From the NCBI RefSeq assembly GCF_014197435.1, contig NZ_JACIFP010000003.1:49537-113536 (forward strand): DNA of 64,000 bases, given 5' to 3'. Source of the DNA: Gordonia humi. GTDB lineage: Bacteria > Actinomycetota > Actinomycetes > Mycobacteriales > Mycobacteriaceae. The position numbers and the translations under genes were made by a program. This document shows, in pieces, positions 51,732 to 60,001 of this stretch. Position 1 is the first letter of the stretch. Each line of letters starts with the position of its first letter. Under the pieces are notes generated by a model that worked only from the letters and a program-made list of their open reading frames with translations, was not told the origin of the DNA and did no database searches.

Positions 51732-52898
51732 TTAGTGGATGTCGATGCAGGCCCAGTTGCTCCATGAGCCGCCAGTCTGATTGTTCTTCACGCGAGTGCA
51801 GAACTTGGTTCCCGGCTTGGCTTCGATCGGAGTGCCAGGGAGAGTAACGTAGTCGCCGGTCAAGGCCACCGTGCTACCGAACAGGCACGGCTGCGGTGAT
51901 ACTACTTTCCGCTTCACCTCGCCGGTGTTCTTGTCTGTCCACATGAAATCATGATTCCTGCCACAGACATTAGCGGCGATCGGCTGCGAATAGTAGTAGT
52001 TGCTCGCGGCTGAGGTGATCGTGCTGCCGTTGCCATTTACAATGACGCAGTTATGGGCGAATGATCCCACTGGTCCAGGTGCTGCTGTGCATCCGTTGGC
52101 TGAGGCCGGGTGCTTGAGGGATGAGACGATTTCGCCTAGCGATGTCGACTTAAGGTCCCTGAAAGATGCCACGATGCTTCGGCCAACGCTACTGAGAGTG
52201 AAACCGGCACTAGAGTTGTAACCGGTCGCTAACGTTGCCACCGGGCGTCCGCTCTGTTTCTCCACGAGTTGCAATCCAACCTTGCCTGCGCGGACCCACT
52301 TCGTTCCGGTGGGCAGGTCGGTCCGGAACTTTACGCTAGAGCCATCGACTGGGCTGTGGGTGATCTTGATGACCTGCTGATCATTGTCTCGGCTCGTCGA
52401 TATAGGGGACGACTGCGGAATGTGTATCACCACGCTTTTGCCCTGAAGTGCCGTGGGAATCGTGACAGTCTCCGGTGACGTCCGTTGGCCTTGGCCTCCA
52501 GGAGTCACCGGCCGCTGGCCAGTGTCTGGGTGTTCGAGTTCTCGCCTTTCAGTCGGCGCGTTCATGCTCGGTCCACTTTTGGGAGCGTCTGCCTCCGGCG
52601 TCTTGGATGGTTTGGTAGTCGCGTCGGGTTCTTTCTCTGGTGTCGTCGGCGATAGCGTCGGTGGTTGTTCGTTGCTGCCACCGCACTTGTAGGGGACCGG
52701 CGGCTTCTTGCCGATCGCCTTCCACGCGTTATTATAGGCGTTGGTTTCGCGTTTGCATCGTTCAGCGGGCGTTTCGGCGGCCGCCGAGGGTGCAAGGGAC
52801 GCGGCGAGCACGAGAACCATGACCATTGCTGCTATCGCTGTGAGAATGCCCCATAAAACGCTACGTTCTGGGCTCGACTGCTGGATTGTGGTGCGCAT
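51732..52898 (-). CDS. Secreted protein of unknown function
   Basis: 388 residues from ATG 52898. A signal peptide is clear: basic start, hydrophobic helix AAMVMVLVLAASLAPSAAAE, cleavage near residue 41. Then come a short domain with Cys residues (CKRETNAYNNAWKAIGKKPP, YKCGG), a Pro/Thr-rich linker (about 75-145), and a beta-rich C-terminal domain (about 150-388) with six further Cys that may form disulfides. It follows the MspA-like porin gene by 14 bases on the same strand, so they are probably one operon. It may be a cell-envelope partner of the porin. Confidence 0.75.
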   Translation of the reverse strand: MRTTIQQSSPERSVLWGILTAIAAMVMVLVLAASLAPSAAAETPAERCKRETNAYNNAWKAIGKKPPVPYKCGGSNEQPPTLSPTTPEKEPDATTKPSKTPEADAPKSGPSMNAPTERRELEHPDTGQRPVTPGGQGQRTSPETVTIPTALQGKSVVIHIPQSSPISTSRDNDQQVIKITHSPVDGSSVKFRTDLPTGTKWVRAGKVGLQLVEKQSGRPVATLATGYNSSAGFTLSSVGRSIVASFRDLKSTSLGEIVSSLKHPASANGCTAAPGPVGSFAHNCVIVNGNGSTITSAASNYYYSQPIAANVCGRNHDFMWTDKNTGEVKRKVVSPQPCLFGSTVALTGDYVTLPGTPIEAKPGTKFCTRVKNNQTGGSWSNWACIDIH

Positions 52899-52912
52899 CG
52901 TTTCCCCGTCCT

Positions 52913-53596
52913 TTAGATGCGGCTGGTGGGGCCGTGGTCGTAGTAGACGTAGACGCCGGTGTCGGTGGTGACGGAGATTTTGGCGAACGGTCGCACCGAG
53001 ATCGGGCCGAGCGCGTTGGACACGTTCAGTTCGACGCCGGACAGGACGATGTCGGCCACGGGCTGAGTGAGTGCGATGTCAGCGAGGGTGACGGTGGTGA
53101 TCTTGCCGGCACCGACTTCGAACTCGAGATCGGCGGCCGGGATCACGGTCGCTTCGGCGCCGAGTTCGCCGCCGATCTCGCCGAGCTTGCCGCCTCCTCC
53201 GCTGCCGGAGATCGTGACCTCGGGTGCGATCTTGGCGTTGAGGCCGCCAGTCAGTTTCAACTCCGGTGTGTGTGCGGTGACTTTCACACCCGAGGGTGCG
53301 ACCGAGACCGGGTAGCCGATTTTGTAGCCGACTTCCACGGTCGCGCGGACGGTCTTGCCGTCGATACCCTTGATCCCGGCGTGCACGTCCGAGGACAGCA
53401 GGGCTTCACCCGAGAGCGGTGAGGAGTCCAGTGCGGGGATCTTCTTGGCCTTGAGTTTGGACGCGGTGAGCGTGATGTCGACACCTTCACGCGTGTGGTG
53501 AGTGCGGGCGTCCGCTGGCCCGGCAAACAGGCTCGATGCGAGCGCGAACGCCGCGACGGCGAGCAGCAGTAATCCTGTAGTGACACGTCGTAGCAC
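52913..53596 (-). CDS. MspA-family porin-like protein
   Basis: 227 residues from ATG 53596. Signal peptide TTGLLLLAVAAFALASSLFA then GPADA. The mature part has the MspA hallmark VEVGYKIGYPVSVAP (about residue 90), a Gly-rich segment (SGSGGGGKLGEIGGELGAE) and the alternating beta pattern of the octameric porin (VTLADIALTQPVADIVLSGV). Length fits the family. MspA-type porins form the water-filled channel through the mycolic-acid outer membrane, so the host should belong to the Mycobacteriales. The Gly/Lys-rich insert and the paired secreted gene make it a diverged member. Confidence 0.85.
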   Translation of the reverse strand: MLRRVTTGLLLLAVAAFALASSLFAGPADARTHHTREGVDITLTASKLKAKKIPALDSSPLSGEALLSSDVHAGIKGIDGKTVRATVEVGYKIGYPVSVAPSGVKVTAHTPELKLTGGLNAKIAPEVTISGSGGGGKLGEIGGELGAEATVIPAADLEFEVGAGKITTVTLADIALTQPVADIVLSGVELNVSNALGPISVRPFAKISVTTDTGVYVYYDHGPTSRI

Positions 53597-54107
53597 GACG
53601 ATTCCCCCCCGTGTTCGGTGCAGACTCCGTGGTCTGCGCGATGACTACCTGGCCGGGACTGAAGTAGGCCTCACATCCCGGCAAGTTTGGAGCAAACATC
53701 TCCTGCGCGTCATTTCACCCCTAGGGTCAACTCCTACCAAACTCTCGGGCGCGAATTCCGCCGTAGAGGCTGGTCATAGGGCGAAAAGAGTTTGTCCGGA
53801 CCGGACAGCGACACCTCTGTAGTAGAGGTGCTCCCTGCTCCACTGAGGGCTATCTGTGGTTGCTGACAGGCAACGGTGGGACTGCTGTGACGGCAGGTTG
53901 GTGGCTGTTTCGCGGGCGGCTGATGAGGTGCCAGGGGCGGCCGCGAAGGTGTCGCGTAGGCGGTAGCGGGACCTGTGATCGATGGTTAGATCGCGTTTTC
54001 CGGGGCGGCTGTGACTACCTGTGAGGATACCGACGACACAGAAATTCGAGTGCTGCCTGCCGAGCGGGTATCCTTACGTGTCTGTGGCCGGTGTGGGCTG
54101 ACCGCGT
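53597..54107. other. Intergenic region, nothing recognised
   Basis: 511 bp between the porin gene (divergent side) and the end of cassette copy 2. It must contain the porin-operon promoter in its left part. I see no gene, no long repeat and no strong hairpin. Confidence 0.5.
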
Positions 54108-54668
54108 CTATCGGTCGGGCATCGGGAATGGTGTGGTGAATTCGGTGAACCACTGGGTGGGGGAGAGGTTGACGCCGCCCGCCAGCTCGGCCACTGCCTC
54201 GGGTGGCACGTCGTAGAGCATCAGCACGTCGTCGTCCTGGACCAGGTACTGGCCCAGATCTCCCCACGTGTCGGGGAGACCGCCGCGATCGCTCGTGGTC
54301 ATAGCCCATCGCGCAGGGAGCCCGGTATCGAGGACTGCGGCGCGCCGCAATGCCAGGTGCACCGTCATCTCCTCGGCGGTGCAGCGGGGGACCGGCGCAC
54401 CCCATCGTTGGATGTCGTGCGCGATCCGGTCGGCGGCCGCCGCCAGTTGATGCCGCCAGAACTTGCTCTGGGACCACGTGATCTCCGGCAGGAGGTGCAC
54501 AACCTGCAGGCCGGTGTCGTCACTGTGCGCGGCCGCGGTGTCGAGGTAGTCGGCGTCGCGGCGCACATCATCGGCGACCGATTGGGCTGCGGTCGCCAGT
54601 ATCGCTGATCGTCGGTGCCCGATGGTGTCGATCAGGTCGACGAACTCCGGATCGAGTGATTCGGCCAT
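54108..54668 (-). CDS. Unknown protein of the duplicated cassette (copy 2)
   Basis: 186 residues from ATG 54668; about 93 percent of positions match the protein at 49915 by eye, with changes such as SDDTGLQVVHLL for SDNTSLQVLHLL. It ends right after FPMPDR, 12 residues earlier than copy 1. Intact over the shared length even though its partner gene is dead, which suggests it can act alone or is no longer under selection. Confidence 0.7.
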   Translation of the reverse strand: MAESLDPEFVDLIDTIGHRRSAILATAAQSVADDVRRDADYLDTAAAHSDDTGLQVVHLLPEITWSQSKFWRHQLAAAADRIAHDIQRWGAPVPRCTAEEMTVHLALRRAAVLDTGLPARWAMTTSDRGGLPDTWGDLGQYLVQDDDVLMLYDVPPEAVAELAGGVNLSPTQWFTEFTTPFPMPDR

Positions 54669-54670
54669 AG

Positions 54671-54861
54671 TCAGGGTCCGGTGTATTCGTTCGGGGTTGG
54701 TCGTAGGCGAGCTGCCATCGTGAGCACGTCCGCGATGCTGGGCCGGTGTCCGTTGTTCGCGTGCGTGGCGAGCTGGTAGATGCTCGACAGGCCGACCCGC
54801 TCGGCGGCTGTCACGACGACATCTCGTGAGTCTCGGTGTCGGTGCTGTGCGTCCATCCCAT
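54671..54861 (-). pseudogene. HTH protein of the duplicated cassette (copy 2), internally deleted
   Basis: Starts MGWTHSTDTETHEM like copy 1, then an internal deletion of about 580 bp joins it out of frame to VTAAERVGLSSIYQLATHAN and the native end. The upstream promoter sequence (CTAGGGTAGCACCATGA) is conserved. Confidence 0.85.
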
Positions 54862-54987
54862 GACTGCTAGGGTAGCACCATGACGTTAAGTAAACCCGAT
54901 ACTCGGATATCTTCCGATTAAGCACTACTTAACATAACGTACATTATCGGCACGCCGTCAGCTGCGACTCCGGAGGCGCGCTCAGGT

Positions 54988-55460
54988 ATGAGCTTGGGGC
55001 GGCAAATCGTTCAGTGGCTGTTGTCTGCAGGAAGGCCTAAGGCGACGCTGATGCACGGACTGGCCGACCGTTCTCGTGCGGTGGTCGGGCCTGTCGGCAA
55101 GGACTGGAGAGGATTTGATGTCGAGAATCTTCGGGCACAAGGATTCGGTGGAGAGCATGTCCTCGGCATTGAGGTTGCCAACCACGGTCGAGCTCCGGTG
55201 GTCATAGACAAATTTCCGTATGCTCTCGTGGAGGGGAAGAGACTCCGACCTACGTTCCGGGCGCCGATCTAATCGGCCAACCGACTCCTTATACTCTGCA
55301 GCCAGGAGCGAATGTAGCCTGGTACGCTCTGTACCGCTTCGCGGAGCTTCTTGTTCAGTCGACTCGAGATGTATTGAACGTTGAAGCTTCGGGAGTCTAC
55401 ATGACCGCCCGTCTTGCGACGGGAAAGATCGTCGCGACGCCGCAGGCTATCTCTACGTAG
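54988..55460 (+). pseudogene. Hypothetical protein gene with one frameshift
   Basis: From ATG 54988 (GGAGG about ten bases upstream) the frame reads DWRGFDVENLRAQGFGGEHV, VANHGRAPVVIDKF and ends at 55272. One base shift near 55250 continues it as TYVPGADLIGQPTPYTLQPG and RDVLNVEASGVYMTARLATG with a stop near 55460. Joined it would be about 157 residues. Family unknown. It could be a real single-base lesion or a sequencing error. Confidence 0.55.
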
Positions 55461-55507
55461 CCCCTACTTCGGCGATATTGGGCGAGTAGCTGACAGAACG
55501 GCAGACG

Positions 55508-55729
55508 ATGCGCCGAAAAGGGCCAAAACACGACTGGGCCCGGCACCCCTCGACAGGGGGCCGGGCACAGTTCTCCGCCTCCGCGGATCTCGTCGGCAAG
55601 ATCGAAGCCGTGCAGGTGCTTTCTCCAGGTCGCGCCTTACGTGTGTCTGACGGGTGGAGTGTGACGATAGCCGGTGTGGATTGGTTCCGTCCGCGAATTC
55701 GAATGCGATACCCAAGTTTGGGTCGGTGA
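55508..55729 (+). CDS. Possible small hypothetical protein
   Basis: 73 residues from ATG 55508; no clear ribosome site and no recognised family. It contains SASADLVGKIEAVQVLSPGR. It fills the gap between the frameshifted gene and the convergent MFS gene and may be spurious. Confidence 0.25.
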   Translation: MRRKGPKHDWARHPSTGGRAQFSASADLVGKIEAVQVLSPGRALRVSDGWSVTIAGVDWFRPRIRMRYPSLGR

Positions 55730-55761
55730 TGTCCTGCTCGAACGCACCATTGTGCCATCAT

Positions 55762-57012
55762 TTACCCAGGCATTGGGTCCGAATCCTGGTTAGACCGGTG
55801 CTGGCCGGCGCTGCAGCTGCTGGCAACCGTCAATGCCAGTGCGACGAGCGCCAGCACCCCAACCACTACGTTCAACCCGACACCAGCGACCTGTAGGCCC
55901 CATCGTGAAGCGGCGAGCCCGACGCCGACAATGGGAAGGGAGATCGCAACGTAGACCACGAGGAAATAGGCGGAGATCACCTCTGCTCGACGGGGCTGGG
56001 GGCTGACTGCCACCAGTGCCGCCAACCCCTTGCTGAACGTCAACCCTTGCCCTGCGCCGCTGACGACGGCGCCGAGCACCAACAGGATGAGCGACCGTGT
56101 TGCGAGCCCCCCAATAAGGATGGCCACACCAACCACGAGTGCTATGCAGCCCGCCACCATGGCCCGATCCGCGGGTAGGCCTCGGCCTGCGATCTGCACA
56201 GCTGCGGACATCAACAATAGTGTGGCAACCAGGATTCCGACAAGCGCTGGACTCTGAATGCCGACCACCTGAGAGACGAAAGCCGGGGCGACTCCGGCAA
56301 ACGATCCAGCAACCGAGAACCCTGCAAAGGCGACAATCGATGCCCGCGCAAAAGCACTCCGAATCTCGTGCGGTACCGACAATCGCTGAATCGCCAGATG
56401 CCCAGCTGAGGGATGCGCCAACGGCTCAGCCATCCACCAGATCCCCACCATGACAACCGCAAGCAAAACAAGGTTCACGACGAAGACCGCGCGCAACGGC
56501 ACCGGACCGTACTGGGCAAGAAATCCGGACAGGAGTGGACCTATCCCGGTGCCTCCAACATTCGCAGCGGTCGCTAACGCGGCCGCCCGCCCTCGCCACG
56601 AGAGGGGCGCGGCCTCGATCACTGCAGCCGTCGCTGCCCCGGCATAGATACCAGCAGACAGGCCCGAAAGCACGCGGCCGAGTATCAACTGCCAGAGTTC
56701 TCCTGCAGTCACAAACACCAGTGCGCTTGCCACTGACAGCAGAGCTCCGGCCAGGAGCAGTGGCTTGCGCCCCAGGATGTCGGAGAAGCGACCGAAGAGG
56801 ATCAGTGCACCGGCCACTCCCGTGGCGTAGACGGCATAGACCACGGTCGTGGTCAGGACACCGAATCCGAGATGGTCACCGTAGATCGGGTACAAGGGTG
56901 TCGGCAGAGTGGTCCCGAGCATGACGACCGTGAGCGCAAACACTGCGATCGCGAACGACACCGACGGTGACACCGTCCGCCGACGAGATCCTCGTCGGCG
57001 CAAGGAGAGCAC
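55762..57012 (-). CDS. MFS transporter (drug/metabolite exporter type)
   Basis: 416 residues from GTG 57012, which shares a base with the stop of the ligase gene (TAGTG). Twelve spans, loop 2-3 motif LFGRFSDILGRKPLLLAGAL, and the exporter-type motif in TM5 ATAANVGGTGIGPLLSGFLA. Unlike the two carriers at 27-31 kb it lacks the PESPRW motif after TM6 and resembles DHA1-type efflux proteins. It is the second gene of a minus-strand unit with the acyl-CoA ligase. Confidence 0.88.
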   Translation of the reverse strand: MLSLRRRGSRRRTVSPSVSFAIAVFALTVVMLGTTLPTPLYPIYGDHLGFGVLTTTVVYAVYATGVAGALILFGRFSDILGRKPLLLAGALLSVASALVFVTAGELWQLILGRVLSGLSAGIYAGAATAAVIEAAPLSWRGRAAALATAANVGGTGIGPLLSGFLAQYGPVPLRAVFVVNLVLLAVVMVGIWWMAEPLAHPSAGHLAIQRLSVPHEIRSAFARASIVAFAGFSVAGSFAGVAPAFVSQVVGIQSPALVGILVATLLLMSAAVQIAGRGLPADRAMVAGCIALVVGVAILIGGLATRSLILLVLGAVVSGAGQGLTFSKGLAALVAVSPQPRRAEVISAYFLVVYVAISLPIVGVGLAASRWGLQVAGVGLNVVVGVLALVALALTVASSCSAGQHRSNQDSDPMPG

Positions 57013-58667
57013 TATTCGCGAAATTCTGAGTACGTCGCGCGCAGCGCCTTCTTGTCGATCTTCCCGACGCTCGTACGCGGCAGTGCGTCGACATACAGCA
57101 CTGTCTCTGGCAGTTGCCATTTCGCGAACCGGTCTGCCAACAGCCCGTGGACTTCCTTGATAGGCAGAGACGATCGGTCAGCGGTCACGACGAGCGCGAC
57201 AGGACGCTCCTGCCACTTCGGATGTGGGACACCGATCACCGCCGCCTCGACGACTGCAGGATGCCCGACGATGGCATTCTCCATGTCGATCGAGGAGATC
57301 CACTCACCACCGCTCTTGATGACATCCTTCAGGCGGTCCGTCAGTTTGATGTAGCCGTCCGGAGAGATGGTCCCAACGTCTCCGCTGCGCCAGTATCCAT
57401 CGAGGAACCGCTCGGTGTCGTCGTCCAAGTCGCGGTAGCTCTCGGCGATCCACGGGCCGCGCAGTAGAATCTCGCCCTGCGCGACGCCGTCGTGGGGTAG
57501 GTCCCGCCCCTCCGCGTCGACGATGCGAACGTCGATTCCGTTGAGCGGAAGACCCTGGCTTCTCTTCATGTCCCACTTCTCGCCGGGCGTGAGCTTCCTC
57601 TGCAGCGACCGCTTCAGCCCAATGTTCACCGCGGCGGTCGGACCTGTCTCGGTGGCACCGTACGCATGAATGATGTCGGCACCGGTGAGTTCAAAGAAGT
57701 CACGCATGAGCGACAGGGCCGGCTCTGTAGATCCAGAAAGCAGGCGAGCTCGACCGAAGTCGGGGCGGGAATCAAGCGATTTGATGTAGTCGAGCATCGG
57801 CTGGAAGATGACCGGGGCGCCGTTAACCACCGTCACATCCTCAGTGATCATTGCATCCACCAGAGTCGACGTATCCTCTGCGCGATACTGACCCGGCAAG
57901 ACGATCTTCGTGGCCGAATACACAGCAGATTGAGGCAGCCCCCACGCCTGAGCGTGGAACATCGGGGTGACGATCATCGCGGCGTCATCGCCGCACATCC
58001 GCAAGTTCGCCGCCTGCGCCATTGTGTGCAAGTAGATCCCTCGGTGCGAGTAGTAGACACCCTTGGGGTTACCGGTAGTTCCGGTGGTGTAGCACGCACT
58101 GTAGGTGGACGTCTCGTCGATCACCGGCCAGTCGTAGACCGGCTCCGCGCGAGCCAGCAGATCCTCGAAGTGACGCACCCGTGGCAGCGACGTCTTGATC
58201 TCGGTGAGCGGTTTGTCTGTCATGACAACCCACTCACGAACCGAACTCGACTGGGTAGCCAACGCCTCAGCGACCGGAAGGAGCGTCTCGTCAACAAGCA
58301 CCACAGAGGCGCCGCTGTGGTCAGTCACATAGCTCAGATCCTCCTGGGCCAGACGGAGGTTCATCTGCAGCATCACCGCACCGATGCCTGGAATCGACCA
58401 GTACGACTCGAAGTGACGACGACTGTTCCAGTCAAGGATGCCTACCACATCACCGGCTTCGACGCCGAGCGACCGGAGCAGGTTCGCACCCCTCTGCACG
58501 CGTGTGTAGCAATCGGCATAGGTGTACCGCCCCCACGACCCATCCCGGTTACGGAAGACGATCTCTTGCTCGGGGTACGTGCGTGCCGCGTGGCGGATCA
58601 ACGATGTGGTGTTCAACTGGTACGAGTCGCCATGGCCCGAGGGCATTCCTTTGACGATGTCAGACAT
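57012..58667 (-). CDS. Fatty-acid/acyl-CoA ligase (AMP-forming)
   Basis: 551 residues from ATG 58667 (GAAGGAAG upstream); the open frame extends further but without homology. Motifs: SACYTTGTTGNPKGVYYSHR, MFHAQAWGLPQSAVYS, IHAYGATETGPTAAVN, RSGDVGTISPDGYIKLTDRL with KDVIKSGGEWISSIDME, and catalytic Lys in TSVGKIDKKAL. The FHAQAWGLP and SGGEWISS patterns are those of medium-chain or aromatic-acid ligases related to the 3-methylmercaptopropionyl-CoA ligase group. Its neighbours are an alpha/beta hydrolase upstream and an MFS carrier downstream. Confidence 0.92.
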   Translation of the reverse strand: MSDIVKGMPSGHGDSYQLNTTSLIRHAARTYPEQEIVFRNRDGSWGRYTYADCYTRVQRGANLLRSLGVEAGDVVGILDWNSRRHFESYWSIPGIGAVMLQMNLRLAQEDLSYVTDHSGASVVLVDETLLPVAEALATQSSSVREWVVMTDKPLTEIKTSLPRVRHFEDLLARAEPVYDWPVIDETSTYSACYTTGTTGNPKGVYYSHRGIYLHTMAQAANLRMCGDDAAMIVTPMFHAQAWGLPQSAVYSATKIVLPGQYRAEDTSTLVDAMITEDVTVVNGAPVIFQPMLDYIKSLDSRPDFGRARLLSGSTEPALSLMRDFFELTGADIIHAYGATETGPTAAVNIGLKRSLQRKLTPGEKWDMKRSQGLPLNGIDVRIVDAEGRDLPHDGVAQGEILLRGPWIAESYRDLDDDTERFLDGYWRSGDVGTISPDGYIKLTDRLKDVIKSGGEWISSIDMENAIVGHPAVVEAAVIGVPHPKWQERPVALVVTADRSSLPIKEVHGLLADRFAKWQLPETVLYVDALPRTSVGKIDKKALRATYSEFRE

Positions 58668-58732
58668 AGATTTGCTTCCTTCAAGTGAAAGGTGAGGCCC
58701 GCCGCGTGGCGGAATACGGTGACCGGAAGCGA

Positions 58733-59914
58733 TCAGCGAGACGACGCGTCGCCAGGAGCCTCGCGCTGATCGAAGACCTCGTCCAGCCAGTCGCAGACTT
58801 CCTGCGCCAAGCGTGTCGGGTTGTTCACCTGGCAATGGGCGTCAGCACCCGTCGACGCATCGAGCTCGATTAGTGTCTTTTCCTCTACAGAGAGCCTCTG
58901 GTGCCAGGTTCTGGCCTGCTCCAAGAACGCCGGACCCTCACCGGTCCCCGCGATCGACAGATAACGACACTGAACCGGAGCCGGATCGGCCTGGAAGGTG
59001 GCGATCAGATCTGCGAACTCACCCGGCGTGGACGTACCCGATCGCCACAAGTACATGCGGAAGGTGTCACGCATCGCTCCGGCTGACGCGAGCTGCTCGA
59101 TTGCCTCTCTCGGCAGAATACCCCCACCGTCATAGATCGGTGTGCTGGCGATACACGCCGCCAACCGCCGTTCTGTCATCACGGCCCGGCTGACCAGGTA
59201 GCCGCCGGCGCTCATCCCCATAATCGCCAACCGCGCCGGATCTTGGCCACGAGTCTCAATCAGATAGTCGATGACCGCCCCGATCGGAACTGCGGCATCG
59301 CTCATCAGATGCAGACCCCGATTGGGTGTGCTGCCTTGTCCCGGCAAGTCGACGATTACCGCGGTGTAACCACGTCGCCAGGCATTCAGACCGATCAGGT
59401 GATACATCTCTTCTTTACACGAGTCGAGACCGCCGATGAAGATCACGGTTGGCGCCTGCGGACCTCTATCCAGGAACAATCCGGGCAGGGTTGACTCTCC
59501 GAAAGGTATGTCGAGTGAGGTGAGTGCAGGATCAGTGATAGACGTCGATTTGGAAAACGCACTCTCATACTTGTCAATCAGAGCGTCGAATGCTTCCGTA
59601 TTTCCCGAGAACTGCCAGGCTTGCCGATAGCAGTAATAGGCCTTCATCAGCAGTTCCCCGGCGCTTCTACGTCGACCACGGGCCGCCCATTCCATAGCCA
59701 ATCGGTACTGCGCATCGCCGTACCGTTCAAACTCCGTCACCCAAGAAGCGCCGCTTCCATCCTCAATATTCGAAGCGATGTAGTGTAGCTCTCCCGCATC
59801 GAGCCCACCGGTCTTCGCGGCACCAAGCGCGTACTGGAAAGCGAAATCCATTTCTCGATCTTGAAACCGGTAGACAATATCGCTGCTGCTTCGTTGCATA
59901 GGTTCTACGCTCAT
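58733..59914 (-). CDS. Alpha/beta hydrolase with N-terminal cap (FrsA/DUF1100-like)
   Basis: 393 residues from ATG 59914. A helical N-terminal cap (about 1-130) precedes the hydrolase core: VIFIGGLDSCKEEMYHL (oxyanion region), the nucleophile elbow IMGMSAGGYLVSR (Ser about residue 238), and a C-terminal His in GADAHCQVNNPTRLA. This layout matches the group that includes 2,6-dihydroxypseudooxynicotine hydrolase, which cleaves carbon-carbon bonds. The 66-base gap to the ligase gene suggests co-transcription, giving acid release followed by CoA activation. Confidence 0.87.
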   Translation of the reverse strand: MSVEPMQRSSSDIVYRFQDREMDFAFQYALGAAKTGGLDAGELHYIASNIEDGSGASWVTEFERYGDAQYRLAMEWAARGRRRSAGELLMKAYYCYRQAWQFSGNTEAFDALIDKYESAFSKSTSITDPALTSLDIPFGESTLPGLFLDRGPQAPTVIFIGGLDSCKEEMYHLIGLNAWRRGYTAVIVDLPGQGSTPNRGLHLMSDAAVPIGAVIDYLIETRGQDPARLAIMGMSAGGYLVSRAVMTERRLAACIASTPIYDGGGILPREAIEQLASAGAMRDTFRMYLWRSGTSTPGEFADLIATFQADPAPVQCRYLSIAGTGEGPAFLEQARTWHQRLSVEEKTLIELDASTGADAHCQVNNPTRLAQEVCDWLDEVFDQREAPGDASSR

Positions 59915-60001
59915 GAATCAATTGTACGATCCAGTCTATTAGTTCTGTGAGGACGCAACGCGCAATCAAGGGGTCAGTTCGCGCGAGGGCAGTATTTTTC
60001 C

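Noticed and set aside
57666..58688. 340-codon plus-strand frame opposite the acyl-CoA ligase
   Set aside because: Mirror of the ligase codons with no domain of its own; the minus strand carries all adenylation motifs.
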